64,000 nt of DNA from Medicago truncatula (taxonomy: Eukaryota > Streptophyta > Magnoliopsida > Fabales > Fabaceae), in the NCBI RefSeq assembly GCF_003473485.1, contig NC_053047.1, positions 36,566,972 through 36,630,971 of the forward strand, in the 5' to 3' direction. The notes below the pieces were generated by a model that ran no database searches, was not told where the DNA came from, and saw nothing but the letters and a program-made list of their open reading frames with translations. The first letter of the stretch is position 1, and every line of letters begins with the position of its first letter. A program made the position numbers and the translations under genes. This document shows, piece after piece, positions 1 through 16,858 of the stretch.

Positions 1-711
1 TCTCTTCAACCCAATCACTTCTTTATTATAGACCACATACATCACTTAATAAATGAATCTAAAATACAAAATTTTGCTTATAATAGTGACCGAAGGGTGT
101 ATACTCGTGTGTATCCGTGAAATATCTCATGCACATCCAATAAAATAGTTTCTAAGGAAAAAAATATTTACATTATACTTCTAAGATGTTTCACGGATAC
201 ATTCCCACTTTTAGAGTTATCTGAGTATCATAGAATAAACACTTCAGAGTAAATAGCTCTGGAATTTCATTGCTGGCTCATCTGTCACAAGTTACTAGCA
301 CGTACAAATAAAATCATTGCGGCGTGTCGATCAACTATGTCTTAAGCAAATTATTATAGTACATGTATCTATAACAATCAACGGGGACCCAAACATTGGT
401 CGGACGAAAATATGTAGATCAAATAACTGACCAACCTTGCAGACAATAAAAATTTGAAGCTGTTTGAAATTCATTGCAAATTAACTACACATGTTTACAA
501 ACCAGCGCCACAAGCTGGAGCTCAATTGGAATGTATCGAATTTCCGGAAAAAGCATCTTGAATTAATTTTATTCTAAGGCGCTTCTCATATCTTAGAAAA
601 ATAAAATAGAAAAAAAAATATCCCATTACTATCAATGGGAATCAAGTATTTTGACCATGTTGTAGTCAAATCAAAACCGAAGTGACTTGATGAAATTAAA
701 TTAACCTCAAA
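1..711. other. 3' flank and 3' UTR of the succinyl-CoA ligase gene
   Basis: No coding region is visible here. The part next to position 712 must hold the 3' UTR of the minus-strand succinyl-CoA ligase gene. The rest is AT-rich sequence without a recognised repeat. Confidence 0.5.
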
Positions 712-5386
<4,675 letters not shown>

Positions 5387-6598
5387 CGTGTGTGAAGGTG
5401 AGATTTGAGATCAGAAGTGAAAGTGTGATTTGGGTTTGTTTTTAGGGTGTTTTGATTTTGTGAAAGAAACCCTGTGCCTCCTTTCTGGACTGACTATCTA
5501 TTTTTTTGGGAGAATATTGAAAATATGTAATAAAACGCACAATTAAATATATTTTTATTTTTATTTTTTTGGTCTAGAATCAATATATAAACTAATTTTT
5601 GGTATTGCTTAAAAGAAAATCCCGTCAACTTATTTTTATAATTTAAATTTTTTGCATAGAGAATAAAATGTCACCTAGTTGATATATATTTGTACCAAAA
5701 TATTCTCATATTTTATTATTAACTTTTTCAATGAAAGTCTAAATACGTCGCTACAAATACATTCCTACATTCTATAAAAAAAAATAAAAAATAATGCATT
5801 CCTACATATGTTTTTATATTAGTAACAAGATAAAATTAATGAATTGGTTTTTGAAGGATAAATTAATGATTTTAGTACTTTGTAGCATGCAACTAAAAAA
5901 CTGGTGAAAATTTTGTAGACTATAACGGACTGGAGAGTCAATGTGGTGTTGGTAAGTGAAAGTAACTCGCCCTATGATCAATTTTCCGTAGAGTCACAGA
6001 CTCACAGTTTGAATCCTAGTGTAGTCACCAACATTGAAAAGACTAAAAATCAAAGGATAAAATCATGTTCAAACAATCAAAGCAGAGATTATTTCCATAA
6101 TGAATCAAAAGGGTAAGAAATGTGAGATACATGTGAGGATCGCAAACACGATGAGAGAGCAGGTCCTTAACGCAACACAGTTCGAAATAGACACCAAATT
6201 TTCTGACACCTCAGTATTGGCGCTAGCTTGGTGTTAAATAAGAAAAAGACACGATTGTGGACGCTCTTAGTGCACAATGGACTCTTAACTAAATAAATAA
6301 ATAAAAACGAAAGTGGGAATACTATTGACATTGAAGAAAGAGACTTGCTCAAATTCCTTTTGTTCACTTTTCACACTACAAAGAAAGAATTGCTAATCAC
6401 ATAATTTTCTGGTGAACATCTACAATTATGTCAATCAATCAGTTTTTTACAGGAAATAATCAGAAAGAAGAGTGTTATCATCTGCCTATACGTAGAATGC
6501 TATGAATTTAAGGTTCCCACTTCCCAGAAAATAAATTTAGGAAAGGAACCAAGTTAGCCTCAACTTCAGTTATCCTGGACCTGGTGTGTGTGTATATA
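5387..6598. other. Intergenic: succinyl-CoA ligase promoter and CDP1 3' flank
   Basis: The right-hand 5' side of the ligase gene and the 3' UTR of the minus-strand CDP1 gene fall here, so the two genes are in tandem. No TATA box is obvious near the ligase start; the 5' leader is CT/CA-rich. A stretch around 5935-6050 with cacagtttgaatcctagtg resembles the internal promoter box of a tRNA-derived SINE, but it is too diverged to call. Confidence 0.45.
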
Positions 6599-9500
6599 TC
6601 ATCGCGTTTGAATATCAGCTTCACAGAACTTCCATGATCCATCATCTTGCCTCTTCACAACATACTTAACTTTGTAAGTGCTGCAATTAATCATTAAAAA
6701 AATGGTTAATAAAAACAGTAAAATGCATAAATGATATTATTAGTGTATTAACAATAGACTACTGTTCAGTTGTTAGTTAAGCAAGAGAAGCTTGTCTTAC
6801 CTATAGTAGTTTGGGTTCTTTTGCTGAGAACTGTCAACAAGTTCAGCTGCTTCCTCTAAAAGGGCTTCTATCTCTGCTATGTCTGATCCATTTCCATCTG
6901 ATAGTATGTCGGCTCTAAGGACAGACAGTTTTAGCAAAAGAAATCTCCAGTGACAAGATTTTTCTATTGCAGCATCTGCCAAAGCTTGCCACTGTCAAAG
7001 ATAACATAAAAACCAATAAGTTTTCTCCATGTGATGCATAGTCAACATGAACATGAAAATTCTCAAGAATTAAGTCATATCAGCAATCAATAACTATTGA
7101 CAATTCTTATTTCCAAATGTTACTTTGTGTGGGAGTCTTATTATTCAAACCCTCCAATAAGATTGAACACGCTATTGAGTTGTCTGTCTATCCACAAGTT
7201 TATTAGCTACAGTGTAGGAGTCAAATTTCTCTAATAAGCCATCTATAATACCAACAACATTAATTTTCTAAAAATATGATCATTCATATTAAAGTTTTTT
7301 GTGGTGATTAATTTAAATTGAAGACATTTTTTTGGAAGCAAATAACAATCAAACTGCCAATGAAATGGACCTGCATATAGCTGGTTTGTTATGATTTTCC
7401 TTTCATAAACCAACAAATTTTAAGTATTTCAAAGCCCCAGATAATCATGTATGTTATAATACTCATCATAAACAAACAAGAAACCATATGATAGCGTATA
7501 ACTTGCTCACTTAATAGTTAAATAGTCTATAGATTGATGAATTTGTTATGTTACTCATCATAAACAAACAAGAAACCATATGATAGCGTATAACTTTCTC
7601 ATTTAATAGTTAAATAGTCTATAGATTGATGAACTGAATGATCGAACAATAGACGGTTGAAAATTGAAATGATAGTTGATTATAAAAAAAGTGGTTAAAG
7701 AAGACTGCAGCATCAGCATGCATTACCTGAGCAAGCATAGATTCGTCAAGGACATCAGTTAGGCCATTTACTTCATGGCTAGGCCCCAAAGCTTCAGCTT
7801 TGATTGTTTGCCATTCCCTAATAAGGGTTTCCGCTTCTTCCACAGGCATCAGCCTCCTATACACATTAATAGGGGAGGATGATGAGGTAAGAGTGCTGTG
7901 TAAACCACTTCGGCTTTCAGCATCTGGCCGGCGCAAAAACTGCATCTTAACCATTGAAATAAGTCCCTTCAGTTTGTTGCCAACAGAACTTCGCCTAATA
8001 TAGGTAGGGCCTACAGTGTAGTTAGCAGATGAATTTGTAGTCCAAGAAGTAGAAGTGTGGGCTTTTTTGAAAGCCAAGTTAGAACCATTCTTGCCCAGGT
8101 TCATTCCCAACAACTTCATACAAGCAAATGCAATACAACCCAATATGGTAATGTGTGTTATTCTTTCAAATACTTGAGCACGAGTGAAGTGATTATTCCA
8201 AATTCCATTGTGATGAGTGCTAAGGTTCCTTTTCACTTTAACAGTTTGCTCACTTTGATTGACTCCGTTTTCATTTTTGCCAGATAGCAGTGAACCCTGC
8301 AAATCAGTAGGAGTCAGCTGCTTGACAGCAAACCCCAAATTTGAGGAAGAACTCATATATGAGCGAGGTTCCTCAAAATCTTTTCGTTCTACAGAACCAG
8401 ATGAGGATAGAGGCCTATGACATATAGTAGGAAACATTTGTGGAGATCCTTTAGAATTCTTGCTTCCAGAAAATTTCTTTTGAGCATTAAAGAAATTGGC
8501 CTGCAGAGATGAACATCTGTAAGTAACATGTCAGAATCAAAGCAACAAATTAGTTTCGTTCACTATAGTTGATCTTACCAAAGCTGGAGAACAACCTTTA
8601 GTATCTGGATATAAATCAAGCGCAGAATCCTTCAGCCACAGTTCCTGCCAATTCAGCAAAAAACTCAAAATTATATCATAGAACCTTAAAATAAAGGATA
8701 AAAAGAAGTTCTTGAGCCATCGAATTTTAGCTGTTATCTCATGTAAGAATATAATATACACTGAAGAAATATTTCCAGAAGCTAAATAAAAGCTGAGGTA
8801 TTTTCTCTCAACAAAATCTCATTTTCAATTGAAAAACTAAAAAGAAATGAATCTTAGCATACGGCGTTTAGGTTAGACTTCACTGTCTTTACATAAGCAT
8901 AAAACTATTCCAAAACACACTAATTTTGAAATCCATGCCTCGATTAATAGCACACAATGAGAACATAGGGCGCTAGGGTCCTCAAGAGAGTCAAGACTAA
9001 AAAATGGGAGGAAATGGCATCACTAAGGTCAGTCAAGAAATTTGTGTAATAAAGGCACCTAAGCATTTTCAACCCACGTCCTGAAGGAAAACAAAAATAA
9101 GAAACTGAATGAACATGATGACAAGAGAAATACCAATGATGGGTTTACAGCTGAAGAATCCATTATTGCCTTCCCCAAGACTGAATTACGTTTTGGATTT
9201 GAGTTCAGCTCAAGCTGCTTGAGCTTTTCAACTGCCTCTTCCTCTGTGCCCTAGATTGAAGATAACATTAATGAAGCACGATGTTGTAGAATCTCGCAGA
9301 AAATTGGAAAGTTGGAAAGAAAGAAAAAATATTGCTGCAGGAAACCAAGATTCAAATACAAAATGTCTAAATACTTCATAACAGCAGCTCCAATAATTAA
9401 GGTTAAGACGATAAAAACATACCAGTCCAAGAAGGAATAGGCAAAAAGCTTCTTCAAATTTTAGATCAATGCCCTCTGAAGCTATCAAACATTCGCATAT

Positions 9501-12500
9501 GCTTTTTGCTTTGTTAATCTGCATATAATTTATAAAAAGACTTGGTATCAGGATGAAATTAAGAATGTCACTGTTTGAGTACGTAAGCCCAAAAAGAGTA
9601 CTTATGATACAAGGAGTATAGAAGGGATATTAAAATGCTTATAAGCTTTGAAGGAAGGTATTATTGAAGAAGGTTATTACCAACTCTTTTTGCTTGCTGG
9701 AAAATCCAAGTGCCATATGAGCTGTAAAAACTCTATAGAAACAATTTGAATCAATTACTATCCTTAGATTCTGTGATTCAATTGTCTTCTTATTCTTTCG
9801 CATCACAGCTAAGCTATCCCAAGGAAGAAGATCAACTATCTCATTAGCCAGTAAATTGTGAAATGCTTGGCTTAGAAAAGAAGGCCAGTCCTGTACTTGG
9901 CATGAAGCTTCAACATCAAGACCCTGTCTAAGCAATTCGCGTAAAGCTGCAATTGCTCCTCGTCTTCGTTCAACATTTTCAGGGGTATTTGGCACACTCA
10001 ATAGCTCCAAGGTGCAGGCGGGGGCCAGCTCTTCAAGAGATTCTTCAATCTATACACCATTAAAAGCATTCTCAGGGTTGTTCCATGCATAATATACCGA
10101 CATGGAATGTGATAATACACAAGATGGATGAGGCTAAAGTCTTTTAAATTGAATGTGGTTTCCAACCATAATTGCACAATGGTAAATTCTCCAGCCAAAA
10201 AGATGATATAAAATATGAAAATGACATGAACATAGAATTGATAGAAATACGAGATAAGTATACGGTGTTCCATGATAAGGTTGGATATTCAGGAAGCTGA
10301 TTTAAATTATCTGTTATCGGAGCTTTTTAAATTATAGAAGCAATAAATCTAATATTGAAATAGAAATGATCATCTTCACTAAATAAGTACACCACATTAT
10401 TCCTAGACTTCATGGAAATTCCCAATGTTCTTGAATTAGAAACAAAAACTAGGGATTACAACAATTTTACACCTGTTTAATTAATGATTCCTTTTTCTTT
10501 GTAGTTGAAATGAGAGGTGGAGTTTACAGGCTTATAGCCTAATCTTTTCCTGGTAAAATACTACATTTGTCCCTAAATACATAAATATTAGACCCTGTTG
10601 ACTAAATCATGAAGACTAAGAAAGTTGAAAGTAGTATTAAATTAAATTTATTAACAATTGGTATAGTTTTTCCAAGTTTACCCTTTATGAGAGAGGGTGA
10701 ATTTATCTTTCCCATGACAGTATTTATTGTTTATTAGTTGGTTCTAAAAAAGGTGGAAAATTAATAAGAAGTATTATGCTGATAAAGAAATAATTAATAC
10801 ACTTCAAAATTTGAAGGGGACCCATAAAAAGGGACATGATAATTTCTCAAGAGGAGCCTATGTTTAGGGTCTGAGGTAATATATACTAAGCAAACCAGTC
10901 AGTGAATATACACTTAAAAAAAGTTTCACACCTGAGATAAGAGTGTCATTTTTGCAAGAGATGGTTTACTTCTTAGAAGACACTGGGCACGAGCAAGAGC
11001 TTCGAAACCTTGAGATACTTTGTTCTTCTCAAAGCCAATTTTCGCAACTGTACACTTCAATAAGACACCTATGATAAGAATAGGGTATATAAACAAGACT
11101 GTTTTAAATTCAGATAGTAATTTTCCAACCTCTGTCCATATGTCTTACCTCAGCTAGTGCCATAGAAAGAACTAAATCATCTGCATATGGCTTCGCATCT
11201 TGATGCTGAAGACTCGTTCTTCCAATGTCCAGCACAAGCTTTGATTCTCCAATCTGAACAGAAGGAATAGAGAAGTAGAAGTCAAATATTTCCAGAAAAC
11301 AGGGAGAAATTAATACACGGTCATCGGGAAGAAAAAAAATTTAAAAAGACCAAGTATGTGCCAAGTGTACCTCTTGAAGAAGGCATAGAGCACCGGGCAA
11401 CCAAGACCAAGGAATACGAAGGGAAGGTTTAGGGGGAATCTTTTCCTTCAGGTTACCAGCATACTCTGGCTCAAAAAGGAGCTTATCCCTAACATCCATC
11501 AGAAGATCCTGCAAAGTAATATTAGATGAGAGCAACAAACAACAACAACAACTCAGTTACTTTATCTGCGTCTCTAAAACCAATTTTAGCAAAACATAAT
11601 TAGTTAGTGGTGACATCTATACCTCGCGAGATGCAACAACGCCCATTGTGTAACCTTCGTCAATTTCTGCATTTTTTAAACTCATAACTGCCTTAACAAT
11701 TTCATCTTTCTCAGCTCGATCAGGAACGCCAATAAGCTGCAAAATGAACCAAGTGGTCTAGAACAAATCTCAAAACAATAATAAAACACTCATCATAACT
11801 AATGAATCGTCTCAAACACCAACTCCTTCATAACATGGAAAACAAAAATGCAAAGGGTGGATATGTTCAAACTTAGTTGATGATATAAAACATATGGAGT
11901 TATCCAATCATATTCAACGAGCCAAAATTGCAGAATAAAACTACCCCTAAATCTATGTTTATAGCTTGTAACTTTCTTTGGTCTCTCCTTTACCTCTAAT
12001 TATAAGACTATGCACGCTCTCCTCATCTACTTCTAATCTACAGGTCTTCGCCGAACACATCTCCATTTTTTCTCTAATAATTTCATTTCTAATCCTATCT
12101 TGTCTAATATATCCATTTCTTCCTCCATTGTAACATTCTCATAATCTCATCACTGCAGCAATAAGTTTACTTGTTAGGTATTTTACCATCCAACATCCAA
12201 TTTCATAAAACATCATCCGTCTTATTATAAATGAATACCAAAGATTTCTTTAAGCTTAGAGTTATTTCTCTATCACATGTCAGTTATCACCTATGTAGCA
12301 CCAACACTTCAGATCAAAAACATGCACAAATATCTAACATGTGTCAGTGCCTGCGCTGACAATCTCATCATTACAACAATAAGTTTAGTTTCTTGTTAGT
12401 TATTTTACCTTCCAACATTCAATTCCATGCAACATCCTTTATCTTATGATAAAATAAAGAGAATTAACATCAAGTTTTATTTTAAAGCTTGAGTCATTTC

Positions 12501-13264
12501 TCTTTAACATATCAAATATCACTTATGTAGCACCAACACTTCAAATCAAAAACATGTACCGGTATCCAACATGTGTCAGTGTCCAACACTAACACGGGTG
12601 TTTAAATACAATCACTTCTATTTTCTTAAACTATTACCAGCGCCTACATGTCTGTGTCTATATATGTGTCATTTCTAACATTTCAAATTGAAGACGTGTA
12701 TGAGTATCTAACACGTGTCAATGTCTGACATTGACGCATGTGTTTAGATACAATCACTCCTATTTCCTTAAATTATTATTACTAGTGCCGTGTGTCTGTG
12801 TCATGTCTAGGGTCTGTGTCAGTGTTTCACCGGGGCGGTCATCACTCCCAATCATTCCTCCAATTCATCAAACTCACTAAGATCCTATCATTAACATCTA
12901 ATTACTTCGCAAAAATGGCGATGATAATTACAATGACGAATGAATAATCAAACAAATTAAACACACAAACACGCAATTAAACTAACAAACACCAATTTGC
13001 AATCACCTGATAACACGAAACCGGAATTTCGACTGTCGATTTCAACACTTGATTTTCAACAATGCGATTATTATTACTATCACCAAATTTCAACTTCCTC
13101 CGTTCAAGAACAACATCACTTTTCCCAGCGTGAGAACAAACACAAAACGCAGAACCACAAAATCTAGAACCAATTTCTCCATGTGAACCTGGAAAAGGAG
13201 CTTTCGTGATGCGAGCAACGCTATACAGAGAAGGACCGATCACTGCAGCATTAGCCAGTGCCAT
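6599..13264 (-). CDS. CDP1: Plastid division protein CDP1/PARC6 (ARC6 paralogue)
   Basis: CDP1/PARC6 is an inner-envelope protein of the chloroplast division machinery. In Arabidopsis it links stromal FtsZ/ARC3 to PDV1 in the intermembrane space. Twelve exons join in frame to 810 aa (Arabidopsis about 819): 13264-13007, 11736-11623, 11508-11371, 11253-11149, 11054-10932, 10049-9681, 9518-9423, 9250-9134, 8644-8579, 8500-7727, 6991-6801, 6680-6599. The N-terminus looks like a transit peptide. Exon 2 carries the degenerate J-like region (LIGVPDRAEKDEIVKAV). Diagnostic blocks follow: DLLMDVRDKLLFEPEYAGNL, RIPWSWLPGALCLLQE, ERRRGAIAALRELLRQGLDV and EIVDLLPWDSLAV. A hydrophobic segment near residues 576-595 (HITILGCIAFACMKLLG) fits the single membrane span. 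The C-terminal ARC6-like domain (about 677-810) includes PVEEAETLIREWQTIKAEAL, EIEALLEEAAELVD and a final DDGSWKFCEADIQ. It matches CDP1 block by block rather than ARC6 itself. Confidence 0.96.
7461..7635. repeat. Tandem duplication of 92 bp in CDP1 intron 10
   Basis: The segment starting actcatcataaacaaacaag at 7461 recurs at 7553 with only a few changes (for example cttgctcac versus ctttctcat). It is two head-to-tail copies of 92 bp, the second slightly shorter. Near identity implies a recent duplication in an intron. Confidence 0.85.
12270..12835 (-). repeat. GACAC/GTGTC-type dispersed repeat in CDP1 intron 1
   Basis: Two to three diverged units contain caatcacttctattttctta, tagcaccaacacttca and several acatgtgtcagtgtc-like blocks. 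Read on the minus strand they match the units in RHL1 intron 1 (gaagtgattgaatgtaac, gaagtgttggtgctacatag). The repeat is again in the sense orientation of the host gene. Confidence 0.6.
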
Positions 13265-13541
13265 GAGCGAACTCTCATTCCCCTTTCTTCAAAACCCTAA
13301 TTGTTCAGTGAAATTTCAACATTGTTGAATTGGAAATTCGTAACACATTGGTTTGAGTTTAGAAATTGTGAAAAGTGATTTGGAATTTTTGTTATGAAGA
13401 AGAAAAGAAGAAGTGAAGAATTGGGGGAGAGAAGTGTGTGTGAAAAACGTTGGGTGAAAAAGAGGGAGATTACGACAAATTAAAACAAGTAGTAATAATT
13501 ATTGTGGATTTTTTTTTTCTCTTTCGTCTTAATTAAGAGTT
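13265..13541. promoter_or_regulatory. 5' leader and proximal promoter of CDP1
   Basis: The sequence upstream of the CDP1 start codon (minus strand) is the expected place of its 5' UTR and core promoter. I see no clear TATA box. A purine-rich plus-strand tract (gaagaagaaaagaagaagtg near 13395), which reads as CTTCTT repeats on the gene's strand, is typical of plant 5' leaders. Confidence 0.4.
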
Positions 13542-13542
13542 A

Positions 13543-13717
13543 AGATCCTCTCCATTTATTATTCTCTCGATTTCATCCATTCGAAAAGATATAGATAAAA
13601 AAAAATTCAAAAAATTAAAAAGTAATTAATGATGGTGGGATCCACTTAAAAGTAGGACCCTGTGTCTATCTCTCTCCAAATTGCATACTCCATTTATTAT
13701 ACCAAATGGAGAGGATT
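13543..13717. mobile_element. Small inverted-repeat element (MITE-like)
   Basis: The left end reads gatcctctccatttattatt and the right end ttattataccaaatggagag followed by gatt, which are inverted versions of each other with some mismatches. There is no coding capacity. A related GGATCCTCTCC end is found in the hairpin at 28848-29012. No target duplication could be settled. Confidence 0.55.
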
Positions 13718-13741
13718 GTCGAATTAAATTAACTTAATACA

Positions 13742-14565
13742 TTGGCACGGGATATCTAAGATCAGTCTCGCTTAAGTTGTGATTTTGTGTTATTATAGAT
13801 CACTGCTACAACTAGACTAGTGTTATAAGCGGCCCAAAGATAATCGTGCTACTACAAATCATCGTTGTAGTTGGACCATGGCTATAAGGGGTCAAAGAGG
13901 ATAATGTTACACAATGGTTGAATTAAATGACCATGTAGATTGTGTAATAATGCATTAGCACACACGATATATTATATCTATTGCACTTAAGTGATGATTT
14001 TGTGTTACTATGGATCACTATTATAACTGGATCAATGTTATAAGTAACCCAAAGATGATCGCGCTACTACAAACCACCGCTATAATTAGACCATGGATAC
14101 AAGGGGCCCAAAGTGGATTGCGTTAGACAATGGTCGAATTAAATTAGTCTGTAGATTATGTAATAATGTGTTAGCACACGATATCTCACATCTATCGCAC
14201 TCAATTAATGATTTTGTGTTATTATCATTGTTATAAATGGGATTTTTATCTTTTCACTTCAAGAATTGTTCCCTCACACCCCAAAAATACCGAAATACCT
14301 TCAACGACAGTTAACTGTCGCTCTCTACTAAAATGCCTTTCAACGGCAATTAAATTCGACTAATTCATTGAGCAAACGACATTTAGCTGCCGTTTAGGGT
14401 ATTTTAGTATTTTCAAGGTGCGAAGGAGCAAAATTTTATGTAAGATGACTAGAATCCTTGTAATTGGAGCAATGATATAAGCGGCCCAAAATAATCACAT
14501 TTTATAAAGGTTGGATTGGATAAGCTTATACATTGTATAATAATGCATTGGCACACTATAAATGC
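13742..14565. repeat. Tandem array of ~215-bp units upstream of CDP1
   Basis: Units start ttggcacgggatatc (13742), ttagcacacacgatata (13955) and ttagcacacgatatctc (14172); the next boundary is ttggcacactata (14551). The first two spacings are 213 and 217 bp. Shared internal blocks are gtgattttgtgtta, gttataag..gcccaaag and gactg/tagattgtgtaataatg. The third unit is 379 bp long because a palindrome-bearing element is inserted in it (14241-14460). Confidence 0.8.
14241..14460. mobile_element. Short non-coding GTTAAC-palindrome element
   Basis: This 220-bp insertion interrupts the third unit of the 215-bp array. It is flanked by taaatgg (left) and taattgg (right), an imperfect target duplication. 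Its ends are weakly inverted: ttgttccctcacaccccaaa on the left against ttttgctccttcgcacc on the reverse of the right end. Inside is the perfect 16-bp palindrome CGACAGTTAACTGTCG at 14305-14320 and further partial copies (caacggcaattaaattcg, acgacatttagctgccg). It belongs with the long palindrome elements. Confidence 0.6.
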
Positions 14566-14569
14566 ATAT

Positions 14570-15110
14570 GATCTGCAGAAAAATGAAGGACATGATAGCT
14601 CGATTTGTGCAGTGTTTGATTGTTAAACTATTTCAAGGACAAGACAAATTGGGGTCAAGGGTAATGACATGTCATCTTACGTTATTTTCAACATATTTTT
14701 CAGTCATTTTATTTAGGTTTTGATCCAATTTAGAGGATATTTATAACAATTGTCTATGGTTTTTGGAACTTTTTGTAACGTTTTCATTTTGAGTCAAGCA
14801 ATTCTAGTTTCCCCAAAACCAAACAGTTCTTAGGTTTCATGATGTAATTCAATGCAAAATAATGCAAATTGACAAATCAAATCATCTCAAGAGAATTTGG
14901 GAAGACAATGGATGATGATTCAAAAAGCATCTGAAGACATTACAAAGAGAATAAATTCTACTTCGAGTCTCAGGACAAGTTACAAGGAAGAAAACACTCA
15001 GAAAGACTAAAAAAAACCCAAAAACACGCTGTTGAGTGCTGATGTGACACCCAGGGTGTGCGAAAACTGCACTAGCGTGTGAGGTGCGCCTCTAGGTGAA
15101 AAACAACAAA
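14570..15110. other. Gene-free stretch, probably LTR-retrotransposon debris
   Basis: No open reading frame of note. On the minus strand the text (gcactcaacagcgtgttttt, followed by a pyrimidine-rich run and a gene-poor AT-rich tract) resembles LTR or leader sequence of Ty3-type elements in legumes. This is a recollection of composition rather than a proven match. Confidence 0.3.
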
Positions 15111-15498
15111 AAAGACACAAGTAAAATACGTTTATGCCCCCAGCGGCAGTTAACAGCCGTTCAAGAATACGCCGGCAATTAACAACCGCTGGAGCCAGCG
15201 GCAGTTAACTGCCGCTCTCACTAGTTAGCAGAATCGGTGCAGCCTGCACTGGTTTTTTCCAGGAAATTTGTCTTGTTTTACCTATAATTTCGAACGACAA
15301 TTCAGGAGGAAATCAAACCGAAACAACAACATCAAGCAATCACAAACATCAATATTTCATAGTTTATCAATTATTCGGTAACATTACACAAAACCGATAA
15401 TGCGTTAACGTTTCACAATTGTTTGAAATCCATCAAATTTTTCACATTGTGCAACACATTACACGTAATGTACATTAATTACTAATAAATGCGAAACT

Positions 15499-15502
<4 letters not shown>

Positions 15503-15562
<60 letters not shown>
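15503..15562. repeat. (AT)n microsatellite
   Basis: About thirty AT dinucleotides in an uninterrupted run inside palindrome element B. The corresponding place in element A lacks it. Confidence 0.95.
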
Positions 15563-15566
<4 letters not shown>

Positions 15567-15670
15567 AAGGTTATTACATATCACCCAAAAAATTAATCAT
15601 TACATTATATATCCAAAAAATACGTCGGCACGTATCGACTAAAAAACAGATTAACACCGACCAAAAAGTG

Positions 15671-16460
15671 TCATATTTCATCTAACAAAAGCAAATAATC
15701 TAAATGTTCCAGAACATCTTCAAATTCTTCATTTTCTTTAACTGGAGTGTCATCAAACATAATTGGATTGTCTTCATTTGTTGGTTCTTTTGGTGGAATC
15801 GGTCTCTCTTTGTCCTCAATCTCCATGAGTGCTCGGAAACGATCGTGTTGATCCAAGAATTCATAATCCCATGTTTTTGCCTCATCGCTCCTATGATTTC
15901 TCCACTCCGTGGATGATGGAGGTAGTGGACAACCAACGAAAGAAGGACAAAATGATTTGGGATTAAACCAAGGCAAATCATGTTTCCACACATCGGGTCG
16001 AAAATAAATGAGCCGTGTCCACTTCGTTGTCACGAAGTTTCCACACATCGGAATTGACGCTTGAAGCCTCAACTTTAACGGAAGCTTCGACCTTAGCGAG
16101 AGCTTCAACCTTAATGGAATCGACAACTCTAGGTTTTCGATCACCCGCATTCTCAACCTTATCTATAAATAAACAACATACAATTACTAAACTAATTAAT
16201 AAACATGTATCTAATATCATATAATAACATAAACAAAAAAAAAACAAAAGGAAAAAAAATTGAAATTTTTTTTTTGGGCAGTAGCACTGCCATTTGACAA
16301 TTTTGAAAAAATTTCTAAGTTACCAGCGGCAGTTAACAGCCGCTCAAACCCAACGGTGGTTAACTGCCGCTCAAGCTTGTGACAGTACAAAACAAAATAA
16401 CCAGAAAAATCAATCAAATGTAATGGATTTTAACGTTGTAATACCTGTTATTTGATGCAT
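15671..16460 (-). pseudogene. Unrecognised two-exon ORF in palindrome element B, frame broken
   Basis: A short first exon (16460-16445, MHQIT) and a second exon from 16162 to the stop at 15671 make a possible protein of about 165 residues. The first part carries Lys/Glu/Val repeats (IKVEALAKVEASVKVEASS). The second part has RPDVWKHDLPWFNPKSFCPS, EWRNHRSDEAKTWDYEFLDQ and an acidic tail with EFEDVLEHLDYLLLLDE. Compared with copy A there is one extra T in a T-run near 16001, which shifts the frame between the two parts. The intron holds palindromes. I do not recognise the family; the acidic tail and Trp-rich centre give no function. Confidence 0.5.
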
Positions 16461-16858
16461 ATTGTGTGTAGAAACGTCATAGCAATCGATCAGCAATGAT
16501 TTGGAAGCAAGATTTTGACAAAAAAAATTTGATAAGGGGATTTTTTTTTTTGGTATGGTATTGGTGGTGTAAGGTGATGAATGAATAGGAGAGGTAGGGG
16601 TTTTCTGGTTTTTGGGGGAAAAACCAACGGCAGTTAACGACTGCTGGGGGCATAAATGTATTTTACTTGTGTCTTTATGAACTTTTCTATGTCAAGAAAA
16701 CACTTTTCTTTTCTCTTGCAAATTTGAGGAAAAGGCCTAGTTTTTTTAGCCCAAACCCACTTGAAAACCAGCCTAAAAATACAACTTTTTCAAAACATGA
16801 AAAATGTATTTAAGACTCTTACGAATATGAGTGTAAAAATGCATGGTCATGCTTAACT

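Larger units (their letters stand above)
15111..16858 (-). mobile_element. Long GTTAAC-palindrome element, copy B
   Basis: Minus-strand copy of the element also present at 51183-52962; similarity holds from the left block (cttagttaagcatgaccatg) to the right repeat. Palindrome clusters sit near one end (15138-15222, including the perfect 20-bp AGCGGCAGTTAACTGCCGCT at 15197-15216), in the intron (about 16322-16372) and near the other end (about 16621-16646). Both ends carry gacacaagtaaaatac followed by gtttatgccc-type sequence in inverted orientation. An (AT)n microsatellite (15503-15562) expanded in this copy only. No transposase is visible. The transposon class is unknown. Confidence 0.65.

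Noticed and set aside
9228..9524. Separate small genes within CDP1 introns
   Set aside because: These open frames are extensions of true CDP1 exons into introns; the spliced model explains the conserved parts.
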